From Microvirga brassicacearum (GTDB taxonomy: Bacteria; Pseudomonadota; Alphaproteobacteria; Rhizobiales; Beijerinckiaceae), in contig NZ_VCMV01000001.1 of assembly GCF_008757455.1 (NCBI RefSeq), positions 62,001 to 126,000 on the forward strand: 64,000 bases of DNA, read 5' to 3'. The stretch's first letter is position 1; each line of letters begins with the position of its first letter. Shown piece by piece: positions 1 through 8,237 of the stretch. The notes beneath the pieces are model-generated. The model was not told where the DNA came from. It saw only the letters and a program-made list of their open reading frames with translations, and did not search any database. Made by a program: the position numbers and the translations under genes.

Positions 1-124
1 CGAGATCCCGTTCCATCGGTTCGATCAGAAGGGCGAAAGCGTAGAAGAGCGTCCCGTATGAAACCAGCTGGGTGACGGATAGGGCAGCCACAAAACCCCA
101 TGGCATACGGTCGGGACGAGACAT
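1..124 (-). CDS. MFS transporter, N-terminal fragment (cut by window start)
   Basis: Reading the minus strand from the ATG at 124-122 gives 41 codons with no stop before the window edge. The peptide starts MSRPDRMPWGFVAALSVTQL and continues with VSYGTLFYAFALLIEPME. This is the typical first transmembrane segment of major facilitator superfamily carriers that carry a TQL-x-SYG-x-x-YYAF-like signature. A GAGGTG ribosome-binding site lies nine bases upstream of the ATG. The substrate cannot be told from this fragment. The gene points away from the helicase gene at 476, so the space between them holds two divergent 5' regions. Confidence 0.72.
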   Translation of the reverse strand, partial: MSRPDRMPWGFVAALSVTQLVSYGTLFYAFALLIEPMERDL

Positions 125-475
125 CTGGGCCTGCACCTCGTTCGGCCCCGCGCCGATCGACTCTCCGGAAGATCGTGGCACCAACGGGGGCGGTGGCGGC
201 CCTTATGTCAGGAGCGGAGCTTGACGAACAGGGCTTTATCCATCATATGCACAGCACGGCGTCAGCGCTCCCATCGGGAGCCGCTTGAGTGGGGCTGCGT
301 GACGGATATCCGCCTGAAGGTGGAGGCCCGGCCCCTTTCTTCAATCGCTTGACCGCTCGACTGCCCATCACGCGGTGGTCGCCAAGAGCCCGGCAGCGCC
401 CGTCTTCCAACATGAATTTGGCATGACGAACTTGGCCTTTTTGGCTCACTTTTCTCTGCTCGAAAGACACTCACT
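125..475. other. intergenic region between divergent genes
   Basis: About 350 bases lie between the divergent starts of the MFS gene and the helicase gene. I see no convincing protein in it, only short unsupported reading frames. It should hold promoters for both sides and probably a long leader for the helicase, but I could not identify clear -35/-10 pairs. Confidence 0.4.
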
Positions 476-1897
476 TTGACACTTTTCACCGACTTTGGAT
501 TGGCGCAGCCGATCCTGAAGGCGCTTGCGACCGAAGGCTATGAGAAGCCGACCCCGATCCAGGCGCAGGCCATCCCGTTCGTGATGGCCGGCCGCGATAT
601 CTGCGGCATCGCCCAGACCGGCACCGGCAAGACGGCAGCATTCGCGTTGCCGATCATCCACCGTTTGTCTGAAAAACCCCGCGCCGCAATCCGCAAGGGC
701 TGCCGCGTCCTCGTCCTCAGCCCAACGCGCGAACTGGCAAGCCAGATCGCCGACAGCTTCCGCACCTATGGCCGTCACATGAAGCTCACTACCTCGGTGG
801 TGTTCGGTGGCGTCGCCATCGGCAAGCAGGAGCGCGATCTCTCGTTCGGCGTCGATGTCCTGGTGGCGACCCCCGGTCGCCTGCTCGATCTCATCGACCG
901 CCGGGCACTGAGCCTGCGCGACGTGGAGATTCTGGTTCTCGACGAAGCGGACCAGATGCTCGATCTCGGCTTCATCCATGCGCTCAAGCGCATCGTCACG
1001 ATGCTGCCGAAGGAGCGCCAGACGCTGTTCTTCTCGGCCACCATGCCGAAGACCATCTCGACCCTGGCCGATACCTTCTTGCGTGATCCCGCCCGCGTCG
1101 CCGTGACCCCGGTCGCGACCACCGCCGAGCGGGTTGAGCAGAGCGTGATGTTCGTCGCCACCGGACGCAAGCAGGCTCTCATCGAAACGGTTCTGCAGGA
1201 TCCGGCGATCGACCGCGTCCTCGTCTTCAGCCGGACCAAGCATGGCGCCGACAAGATCGTGCGCGGTCTCGACAAGGCCGGCATCAACGCGGCCGCCATC
1301 CACGGCAACAAGTCGCAGCCGCAACGGGAACGGGCGCTCGCGTCCTTCCGCGCCGGCTCGTGCCGGGTGCTGGTTGCGACGGACATCGCAGCGCGCGGCA
1401 TCGACGTCGATGGCGTCAGCCACGTGATCAACTACGACCTGCCGAACGTGCCCGAATCCTACGTCCATCGCATCGGCCGCACGGCCCGCGCGGGCGCGAC
1501 GGGCATTGCGCTGTCGTTCTGCAACGATGAAGAGCGGGCTTTCCTGCGCGACATCGAAAAGCTGACGCGCCTCAAGGTTCCGGTTGCGGCACTTCCGGAA
1601 GGCTTTCAGGCCGGTCCGGTGGCTGGCGAGCGGGAAGAACCCCGTGAGCCGCGCCGGCAGCAGTCGCAGCGTCCGCGTTCCGCTCCCCATGCCCGCGGGC
1701 ATCAGGGGCACGGCGCGCCGCGCAATGCCGATCCCAACGCCGATCGCGGCCCCAAGCGCCACCGCCCGCGCGGCGCGAAGCCCGCTGGTTCCCCGAATGG
1801 CGGACAACGCCAGCAGCAACAGCCCGCACGGAGCGGTGAGGCCCGCGGCGATGGCCGTCAGGTCAGCTGGCTCGACAAGGGCCCGCGCGGCCGCTGA
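476..1897 (+). CDS. rhlE: DEAD-box ATP-dependent RNA helicase, RhlE type
   Basis: The protein is 473 residues and uses RNA-dependent ATP hydrolysis to unwind RNA; such enzymes act in cytoplasmic RNA decay, ribosome assembly and cold adaptation. All core motifs are visible: the Q motif (YEKPTPIQ, residues 22-29), Walker A AQTGTGKT (46-53), PTREL (83-87), TPGR (132-135), DEAD (156-159), SAT (187-189), the ATDIAARGID motif (301-310) and HRIGRTARAG (331-340). After about residue 375 the sequence becomes a basic tail rich in Arg, Pro, Gln and Gly, as in RhlE proteins, where it binds RNA. The start is a TTG, because no in-frame ATG lies upstream and the family usually begins with a short T-x-F-T-D-F-G-L segment. 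A strong terminator follows the gene. Confidence 0.93.
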   Translation: MTLFTDFGLAQPILKALATEGYEKPTPIQAQAIPFVMAGRDICGIAQTGTGKTAAFALPIIHRLSEKPRAAIRKGCRVLVLSPTRELASQIADSFRTYGRHMKLTTSVVFGGVAIGKQERDLSFGVDVLVATPGRLLDLIDRRALSLRDVEILVLDEADQMLDLGFIHALKRIVTMLPKERQTLFFSATMPKTISTLADTFLRDPARVAVTPVATTAERVEQSVMFVATGRKQALIETVLQDPAIDRVLVFSRTKHGADKIVRGLDKAGINAAAIHGNKSQPQRERALASFRAGSCRVLVATDIAARGIDVDGVSHVINYDLPNVPESYVHRIGRTARAGATGIALSFCNDEERAFLRDIEKLTRLKVPVAALPEGFQAGPVAGEREEPREPRRQQSQRPRSAPHARGHQGHGAPRNADPNADRGPKRHRPRGAKPAGSPNGGQRQQQQPARSGEARGDGRQVSWLDKGPRGR

Positions 1898-1935
1898 GCA
1901 ATCGACCTTATTCTGACCGAAGGCCGTATAAGGTC

Positions 1936-1966
1936 AAAAAAGGCGCCCCAAAAAGGCGCCTTTTTT
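1936..1966 (+). terminator. Rho-independent terminator after the helicase gene
   Basis: A perfect 12-bp inverted repeat (1936-1947 with 1955-1966) with a 7-base loop starts about 40 bases after the helicase stop. The stem has a GGCGCC core, an A run on the left arm and six T residues on the right arm. Because both ends carry A/T tracts it could work in both directions, ending the opposing minus-strand operon as well. Confidence 0.85.
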
Positions 1967-2050
1967 GCAGGGCTCTTGGCAATCGGCCGAGCGCTTAGTC
2001 CGACATTGCGGCTTCGCGGCGTTGTCCGAAATGGTCTCACCTCACCTCCC

Positions 2051-2088
2051 TCCCCGGCTGGGGAGAGGTGATTCTGTCGGGCGGTGCC
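2051..2088. repeat. dispersed palindromic repeat, copy A
   Basis: This 38-base segment contains a small palindrome (TCCCC-GG-GGGGA core) followed by GAGAGGTGATTCTGTCGGG and CGGTGCC. It matches the segment at 2195-2231 with two differences, one inserted T and one T/C change. Between the copies lies more sequence of the same style (GAGGGAGAGGTCGG and its inverse). I take it for a rhizobial-type intergenic repeat element. Confidence 0.65.
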
Positions 2089-2194
2089 GCTTTTCCACCT
2101 CTGCCTCGAGGGAGAGGTCGGACCGCAGGTCCGGGTGAGGGGATGCGCGCTGTCCGGAAAGGTCCCACCCCTCACCCTCGCTCCGCTCGACCTC

Positions 2195-2231
2195 TCCCCG
2201 GCGGGGAGAGGTGATTCCGTCGGGCGGTGCC
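2195..2231. repeat. dispersed palindromic repeat, copy B
   Basis: This is the second copy of the 2051-2088 element, 37 bases long. Its right end touches the first base of the minus-strand permease stop codon (2231-2233), so the element sits directly after that gene's 3' end. It could form a stable hairpin in the mRNA end of the peptide-transporter operon. Confidence 0.65.
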
Positions 2232-3394
2232 TAATGATACGGGTCCGCCGCGTCGCGCAATCCGTCGCCCATGAAGTTGAACGCCAGCACGACGATCACC
2301 ACCGGAATGATCGGAAACAGCAGCCACGGATGAAGCTGCACGGCGGCGAGGTTCTGCGCCTCGTTCAGCAGCACACCCCATGAGGTGATCGGTGGGCGCA
2401 AGCCAAGGCCGAGGAACGACAAGGCGGTCTCGCCGAGGATCATCGACGGAATCGACAAGGTTGCGGAAGCGATCAGGTGGCTCATGAAATTCGGAATGAG
2501 GTGGCGCGAGATCACGCGCTGCTTCGAGGCGCCCATGAGTTCCGCCGCCTTTACGAAATCCTCCTCACGCAAGGACAGCAGCTTCGAGCGGACCGCACGG
2601 GCAAGGCCTGGCCAATCAAGCAGGCCGAGAATGATGGTGATGCCGAAGAAGACGAGGATCGGGCTCCAGTTCGCCGGCAGCGCCGCGGAAAGCGCAAGCC
2701 AGAGCGGCAATTCCGGCAGCGATCGCAGGATCTCGATCATGCGCTGGATCACGTGATCGACCCAGCCGCCGAGATAGCCCGCCAATCCGCCGAACAACAG
2801 CCCGAGCGTGAACGACACGGCGATGCCGACGATGCCGATGGTGAGCGAGATCCTGGCGCCATAGATGATGCGCGAGAGAAGGTCGCGCCCGAGCCGATCG
2901 GTGCCGAGCAGGAACATCGTGCCGTTCTCGGGCGGGCAGAACAGGTGCACATTCGCTGGGACCAATCCCCAGAAATCGTATCCATCCGCCCGGCACAGGA
3001 AACGGATCGGCTGCGGCGTCGACGTGTCGATCGTGTAGACCCGGCGGAAGCTCTCGATGTCGAATGTGAATTGATACGGGTAGACGAACGGCCCGATGAA
3101 GCGGCCTTCATGCATGAGGTGCACGGATTGCGGCGGTGCATAGAGAAAATCCCCATGGCGCTTGGTCTGATTGTAGGGCGCGATCACCTCGACGAAGGGA
3201 ACCATGGCGTAGAAGACCAACAAGATGAAGGCTGCCGCGACCGCAACCTTGTGGCGGCGGAATTTCCACCACATCAGCCGCCAGGATGATGCGCGATAGA
3301 AGCTTTCGCTCTCCGATCCCATCGGCTCCGTCGCGCCCGGATCGAAGGCCGCCGAATCCACATAATGCTGCTTCACAGAAAGCGACTCGTTCAT
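2231..3394 (-). CDS. oligopeptide ABC transporter permease (YejE/DppC type)
   Basis: This 387-residue inner-membrane protein is the second permease of a peptide importer. A cytoplasmic N-terminus leads to a first membrane segment at about residues 48-70. A long extracytoplasmic insertion follows, and then the LGTDRLGRDLLSRI motif that opens the BPD-type permease domain. The EAA loop for docking the ATPase is near EDFVKAAELMGASKQRV, and the protein ends with the usual FMGDGLRDAADP. The long insertion and cytoplasmic leader are as in YejE. It is the last gene of a run of four; its ATG overlaps the stop of the other permease by 4 bases (3391-3394). Confidence 0.9.
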   Translation of the reverse strand: MNESLSVKQHYVDSAAFDPGATEPMGSESESFYRASSWRLMWWKFRRHKVAVAAAFILLVFYAMVPFVEVIAPYNQTKRHGDFLYAPPQSVHLMHEGRFIGPFVYPYQFTFDIESFRRVYTIDTSTPQPIRFLCRADGYDFWGLVPANVHLFCPPENGTMFLLGTDRLGRDLLSRIIYGARISLTIGIVGIAVSFTLGLLFGGLAGYLGGWVDHVIQRMIEILRSLPELPLWLALSAALPANWSPILVFFGITIILGLLDWPGLARAVRSKLLSLREEDFVKAAELMGASKQRVISRHLIPNFMSHLIASATLSIPSMILGETALSFLGLGLRPPITSWGVLLNEAQNLAAVQLHPWLLFPIIPVVIVVLAFNFMGDGLRDAADPYH

Positions 3395-4410
3395 CGGCCG
3401 CCTCCCATCCTGATGCGCGGATCGAGCCAGGCAAGCAGAAGGTCGGAGACAAGCATGCCGATGACCGTGAGAACTGCGACGAACATCAGGATGAAGCCGG
3501 CGAGAAACTGATCCTGGCTCTTCAGGGCACTGAGCAGGATCGGCCCGACCGTCGGCAGGGACAGCACCAGCGACACCAGCACCGAGCCCGAAACCAGATG
3601 CGGCAGCAGGTTGCCGATGTCGGAGATGAACGGGTTGAGCGACATGCGGAACGGATATTTCAGCAGTGCCTTGCGCGGGGTAAGACCCTTCGCCTTCGCC
3701 GTCACGTAATATTGCTTGCCGAGTTCATCGAGCAGGTTCGCACGCATGCGCCGGATCATCGCCGCCGTGCCGCCGAGACCAATCACGATGGTCGGCACGA
3801 TGAGATGCGACATGAGCGACTGGATTTTCGGCCACGTCCATGGCTCACCCGCATATTGCGCGTCGTAGAGACCGCCGATGGACACGCCGAACCAGCGGTT
3901 GACGTAGTAGAGCAGGATCAGCGCGAGCAGAAAGCTCGGCGTGGCAAGCCCGATATAGCCGATGAAGGTGGCGATGTAGTCGCCTATGGAATATTGCCGC
4001 GTCGCGGAGTAGATGGCGATCGGGATCGACACGAGATGGATAAAGATCACCACGGCGAAGTTGACCAGAAGCGTCAGCCAAAGAGCGTCGCCGACAACTT
4101 CCACCACCGGACGATCATATTCGAACGACCAGCCCCAGTCCCCTTGCAGCAGGCCTGAAAAACCGTTCTGACCCGGCATCACGCCGAGCCAGACCAGGTA
4201 TTGCTCCCAGACCGGGCGGTCGAGCCCGTATTGCTTGATGAGAAATTCGGCCTTGGCGACGGAAGCGGATTCTCCTTGCGCGCGCAGTTCTGCGATCTGA
4301 TTGGTCAGAAAGTCGCCGGGCGGCAATTTGATGATCGCGAAGACAAGGGCCGAGATGATCAGCAGCGTCACACACATGGTAACGAAGCGACGCAACAGGA
4401 AAGTAATCAT
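3391..4410 (-). CDS. oligopeptide ABC transporter permease (YejB/DppB type)
   Basis: The protein is 339 residues starting MITFLLRRFVTMC. This start is preferred because its ATG overlaps the TGA of the binding-protein gene (4407-4410), although the frame stays open for 56 more codons upstream. It has an N-terminal membrane anchor and the long periplasmic loop with PPGDFL and YGLDRPVWEQY that is typical of DppB/YejB. Five further membrane segments and an EAA loop (GKQYYVTAKAKGL) follow. It ends in the characteristic DLLLAWLDPRIRM. Together with the 2231-3394 product it forms the membrane channel. Confidence 0.9.
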   Translation of the reverse strand: MITFLLRRFVTMCVTLLIISALVFAIIKLPPGDFLTNQIAELRAQGESASVAKAEFLIKQYGLDRPVWEQYLVWLGVMPGQNGFSGLLQGDWGWSFEYDRPVVEVVGDALWLTLLVNFAVVIFIHLVSIPIAIYSATRQYSIGDYIATFIGYIGLATPSFLLALILLYYVNRWFGVSIGGLYDAQYAGEPWTWPKIQSLMSHLIVPTIVIGLGGTAAMIRRMRANLLDELGKQYYVTAKAKGLTPRKALLKYPFRMSLNPFISDIGNLLPHLVSGSVLVSLVLSLPTVGPILLSALKSQDQFLAGFILMFVAVLTVIGMLVSDLLLAWLDPRIRMGGGR

Positions 4411-6335
4411 CTGCGAGCCTCTTTGAGAACGGCCTTGTTCCAGTAAATCTGATCGACGCGGTAGATGCCGAGCATCGCCGTCGGCTCCCATGAATAAAGT
4501 GCCTTTTTCGGCAGGCCGTGCAATCCGTTGCGGACGACGATGGGTTGCAGGGCACCGGCGACCGTGCCGATGGTCCACTGATTTTCCGCGTGGTTGCTCA
4601 GGATTTCGCTCCAGACGTCCCGCTGCACGGTGCGGTTGCCGGTGTTCATCCAGATCTCATAGACGGCGAGCAGCCGCTTGGCTGCGGGAATATCCACCGC
4701 TTCGCCGGTCTTGCCCTTGGTCTCCACGTACTGGCCCCATTTCGACCACGCATAATTGTCCTGCCGCATCGGCGCGAATTCCGTCGGCGGCATCAACGCG
4801 GTCGGGATAGCGTTGTCGAAGCCCTGGCCGGCGACCATGACGGTCAATCCCGCATAGACGCGGTTTCGCATCACGGTGCGGTCCTGCGGCTTCACGAAAA
4901 GCTTCACGCCGATCTCGCGCCAGAACTCGGTAATGAGCGTCAGGCCATCGACCACGAGGCTGCTTTCGCCGTCGGTTTCGACAATGATTTCAAGCTCGCG
5001 TCCATCGGGCAGCAACCGGATGCCGGCCGCATTGCGCTTGGTGAGCCCGATCTCGTCGAGAAGCCGCGAGGCCTCGCCCGGGTCGTAGGTCGCGTTCTGG
5101 GTCCGCAGCATCGGATGGTAGAGCGGGCTTTGCTCCATGATGGTGTTGTTGCCCTCGATGCCGAGGCCGAAGAGGAGCGCGTTGTTCAACGTTTTCCGGT
5201 CGATTCCGAGGGACAGCGCGCGGCGGTATCGGAGGTCGCGGTTCAATGCCCGCCACACAGGATCCGAAGCATTGAGATTGGGATAGAGCGCGAGCTCCGA
5301 GCCGCGCGCGTAAGGCCACAACAACGTGGTGTAGCCCTGCGCTTTCTCGCCCTGTTTCAGCACCGGAATGTCGCTCATCGACAACCCGCGAAAGAGAAGA
5401 TCGACCTCGCCCGCATTGGCTTTCGCGGCGAACAAGCCGCTCGCCGACACATCCATGATGATCCGGTCGATGTAGGGAAGCTGCTGCCCCTTGGTGTCGA
5501 CGCGATGATAATAGGGATTGCGCTCGAATGTGAAACGGGTGGCCGGAGCCCGGTTCGTCACGCGCCACGGCAGCAATACCGGCAGATCGGGATTGGTCTG
5601 CTCTTTCATGTCGTCGACGCGGTTGTGAAGGGCTGCCCAGGATTTCAACTTCTGGGCTTTGGCTGCCTCCTCGAGCTTCGCCTTGTCGGCATATTTGGCG
5701 TGAAATTGCTTGAGGTAATGCGCCGGACGATAGATGCCCGGATCGACGGCGCCCGCCAGCTGCGGCAGGAAGCGCGGATTGGGATGATCCCAGGTGTAGC
5801 GCACGTGCCGCTCGTCGAGGATCTCGAATTTGGCCGGCTTGCCGCCCGCCATCATGAATTCGGGGACACCGGCCGGCGACAGGTCGGGATTGTTGACGAT
5901 GTCCTCCCAGTAATACCGGAAATCCTCAGCGGTGAACGGCGCGCCATCGGACCAGCGATGGCCGGCGCGCAGCGTGAACGTGAAGATGCGGTCGTCGATG
6001 TTGTGGACGTTTTCGAGAAGGTCGGGCTTGAGTTCGAGCCTGCGGTTATACCCGAGCAGCCGCGTGTAGGTGTAGGTGGTGATGTAGCGGATATCGCGTG
6101 AGCGCGGCACGAGCGTGATGACGTCGCCGCCATATTGCCCCGCCTCGCCGTCCATCGGCTCCACAATCAATGGCGTTTGCGGCAGGCGCTGTAAGACCGG
6201 CGGCAACTCTTTGCGCCCGACCTTCTCGGTGAGAAGCGGCGCCTCGCTGAATTCGATCGCGTTGGCTGGGAACACCAGCAGGCCCAGCACGCACAACGCT
6301 GCCGATGCGCTGATCCGGAGGTTTGCCAACATCAT
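4407..6335 (-). CDS. periplasmic oligopeptide-binding protein (YejA-like, SBP_bac_5)
   Basis: This 642-residue protein begins with a signal peptide ([18 protein letters not shown]..., likely cleavage after PANA). The family 5 extracellular solute-binding fold follows: the entry segment with PLLEN, FTFTLRAGHRWSDGAPFTAEDF and the later YRRALSLGIDRKTLN. The size and the long N-terminal domain fit YejA-type proteins, which deliver peptides such as microcin C-like molecules to the permeases. The ATG overlaps the stop of the ATPase gene (6332-6335) and is preceded by a strong AGGGAGG site inside that gene. The true peptide ligand cannot be deduced. Confidence 0.9.
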   Translation of the reverse strand: MMLANLRISASAALCVLGLLVFPANAIEFSEAPLLTEKVGRKELPPVLQRLPQTPLIVEPMDGEAGQYGGDVITLVPRSRDIRYITTYTYTRLLGYNRRLELKPDLLENVHNIDDRIFTFTLRAGHRWSDGAPFTAEDFRYYWEDIVNNPDLSPAGVPEFMMAGGKPAKFEILDERHVRYTWDHPNPRFLPQLAGAVDPGIYRPAHYLKQFHAKYADKAKLEEAAKAQKLKSWAALHNRVDDMKEQTNPDLPVLLPWRVTNRAPATRFTFERNPYYHRVDTKGQQLPYIDRIIMDVSASGLFAAKANAGEVDLLFRGLSMSDIPVLKQGEKAQGYTTLLWPYARGSELALYPNLNASDPVWRALNRDLRYRRALSLGIDRKTLNNALLFGLGIEGNNTIMEQSPLYHPMLRTQNATYDPGEASRLLDEIGLTKRNAAGIRLLPDGRELEIIVETDGESSLVVDGLTLITEFWREIGVKLFVKPQDRTVMRNRVYAGLTVMVAGQGFDNAIPTALMPPTEFAPMRQDNYAWSKWGQYVETKGKTGEAVDIPAAKRLLAVYEIWMNTGNRTVQRDVWSEILSNHAENQWTIGTVAGALQPIVVRNGLHGLPKKALYSWEPTAMLGIYRVDQIYWNKAVLKEARR

Positions 6336-8197
6336 GCCGCCTCCCTGACGAACTCGGTTCCAAGGCGCACCTTATGGCCGGGTTCGATTTCCTTCATGCT
6401 GCCGAACTCGCCCGCCGCCAGCCTGAATGGCTCGGGCCATTGCGACGGATCGGCAAAACGGCCGACCCGGAGCTTCTCAAAATCGAGCGGACGATCGATA
6501 TCGGGATCGGGCACTGCTGCGAGGAGCGCTTGCGTGTAGGGATGAACCGGGTTGCGGAAGAGGGACGTCTTGGGAGCTTCCTCGACAATGTAGCCCCGGC
6601 ACATGACGGCGATCGTGTCGGCGATGTAATCCACCACCGCGAGATTGTGTGACACGAACAGATAGGTCAGCCCGAGCGCTGCCTGCAGATCCTTCAGGAG
6701 GTTCAGCACCTGCGCCTGCACCGAGACGTCGAGCGCCGAGACGGGCTCATCGCAGATCAGCACCCGTGGTTCCAGCGCGAGCGCGCGGGCGATGCCGATG
6801 CGTTGGCGCTGCCCGCCGGAGAAGGAATGCGGATAACGTCGCAGGACCCGCTGGTTAAGGCCCACCATGTCGAGCAGCTGCTTGGCGCGCTCATACCGCT
6901 CGTCCGATGTGCCGATACGATGGATGCGCAACGGCTCGGTGAGCAATTCATAAACCGTCATGCGGGGGTTGAGCGACGAGAAGGGGTCCTGGAAAATGAA
7001 CTGGACGTTCCGCCGATAGGCTGTGAGCGCGTCACCCTCGAGCTCGTGAACCTTGCGCGGCCCGGTGCCGTCGTCGAACAGCACATGGCCGGAATCCGGG
7101 TTCATCGCCCGCATGATGATCTTTGAAACGGTGGTCTTGCCGCAACCCGATTCACCGACGAGCCCAAGCGTCTTTCCGGTCGGCAGTGCGAGATCCACGC
7201 CATTCACCGCGTGGATGGTGCGGACCTTGCCGGAAAACCAGCCCGACCGGAGCGTGAAAGTCTTGGTCAAGCCTTCAGCCTGGAGAATGGGGCCTGCAGG
7301 CGCGATCCGCTCGGGCGTCTGCGCATGCGCCAGCACTTCGCTCGTCACCTCCCGGATCGGCGTCAGGCGCTCGCCCTCAGCCATGGCGAAGCGGGGAACG
7401 GCGCGCATGAGCGCCTGCAGATAGGGATGCTGCGCTCGGCGGAACAGGTCGTCGCGCGACCCTGCCTCCATCACGCGGCCGCGATAGATCACCACCACCT
7501 CGTCGGCCACATTCGCCACCACGCCGAGATCATGGGTGATGAGCAGGACCGACATGCCGGTCTCGATCTGCAATTTCTTGATGAGATCCAGGATCTGCGC
7601 CTGCGTCGTCACGTCGAGCGCGGTCGTCGGCTCGTCGGCGATCAGAAGTGCCGGCCGTGTGATGAGCGCCATGGCGATCATCGCGCGCTGCCGCAGGCCG
7701 CCGGACAATTCGAACGGATAAGTATTCAACGCCCGCTTCGGGTCCGGAAATCCCACACGCTCCAGCACTTCCAGGGTGTGGATTTTGGCTTCGGCGGGGT
7801 CGTCGGCAATGTGCGTGAGATAACTTTCCGAAATCTGGTCGCCGATGGTGTGGAGCGGCGAGAGCGATGTCATCGGCTCCTGGAAGATCATCGCAATCCG
7901 GCCGCCGCGCATTTCGCGCATGGCGGAACTCTCCGCCTCAAGACCCGTGATGTCGACCGCATCTCCGATTGCCGGATCGTTGAACACGATGCTGCCGGCC
8001 CCGATCTTCGCCTGCTTGGGAAGGATTTGGAGGATCGCCTGGGCGGTGATGGACTTGCCCGACCCCGATTCCCCTACGAGCGCCACGGTCTTGCCCTTGG
8101 GAATGTCAAAGGTCAGCCCGTCCACAGCCCGGAAGTTTCCGGAATCCGTGACGAAATCCACCGTCAGCTCGCGGACGGACAGGAGCGGCTCATCCAT
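6332..8197 (-). CDS. dual-domain peptide ABC transporter ATPase (YejF type)
   Basis: This 621-residue cytoplasmic protein joins two complete ATPase domains. The first has Walker A GESGSGKS, signature LSGGLRQR and Walker [13 protein letters not shown]. The second has [17 protein letters not shown] and [12 protein letters not shown]. Each domain ends with the oligopeptide/dipeptide C-terminal extension ([20 protein letters not shown]). It powers the permeases encoded just downstream. I place the start at 8197 rather than at an upstream in-frame codon (8293), because [15 protein letters not shown] follows and a GGAG site lies about seven bases upstream. The longer version would run into the preceding gene. 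Confidence 0.92.
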   Translation of the reverse strand: MDEPLLSVRELTVDFVTDSGNFRAVDGLTFDIPKGKTVALVGESGSGKSITAQAILQILPKQAKIGAGSIVFNDPAIGDAVDITGLEAESSAMREMRGGRIAMIFQEPMTSLSPLHTIGDQISESYLTHIADDPAEAKIHTLEVLERVGFPDPKRALNTYPFELSGGLRQRAMIAMALITRPALLIADEPTTALDVTTQAQILDLIKKLQIETGMSVLLITHDLGVVANVADEVVVIYRGRVMEAGSRDDLFRRAQHPYLQALMRAVPRFAMAEGERLTPIREVTSEVLAHAQTPERIAPAGPILQAEGLTKTFTLRSGWFSGKVRTIHAVNGVDLALPTGKTLGLVGESGCGKTTVSKIIMRAMNPDSGHVLFDDGTGPRKVHELEGDALTAYRRNVQFIFQDPFSSLNPRMTVYELLTEPLRIHRIGTSDERYERAKQLLDMVGLNQRVLRRYPHSFSGGQRQRIGIARALALEPRVLICDEPVSALDVSVQAQVLNLLKDLQAALGLTYLFVSHNLAVVDYIADTIAVMCRGYIVEEAPKTSLFRNPVHPYTQALLAAVPDPDIDRPLDFEKLRVGRFADPSQWPEPFRLAAGEFGSMKEIEPGHKVRLGTEFVREAA

Positions 8198-8237
8198 AGG
8201 CTTCTCCGACAAAGGCGCATTATAGGACGATAACGCG

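Noticed and set aside
446..1819. Long open frame on the minus strand opposite the RNA helicase (457 codons)
   Set aside because: It is the mirror of a GC-rich gene with all helicase motifs on the plus strand; its Arg/Ala/Asp-rich translation shows no domain.
4518..6101. 527-codon plus-strand frame opposite the binding-protein gene
   Set aside because: The minus strand has a signal peptide and solute-binding motifs; the plus frame is a GC-rich shadow without motifs.
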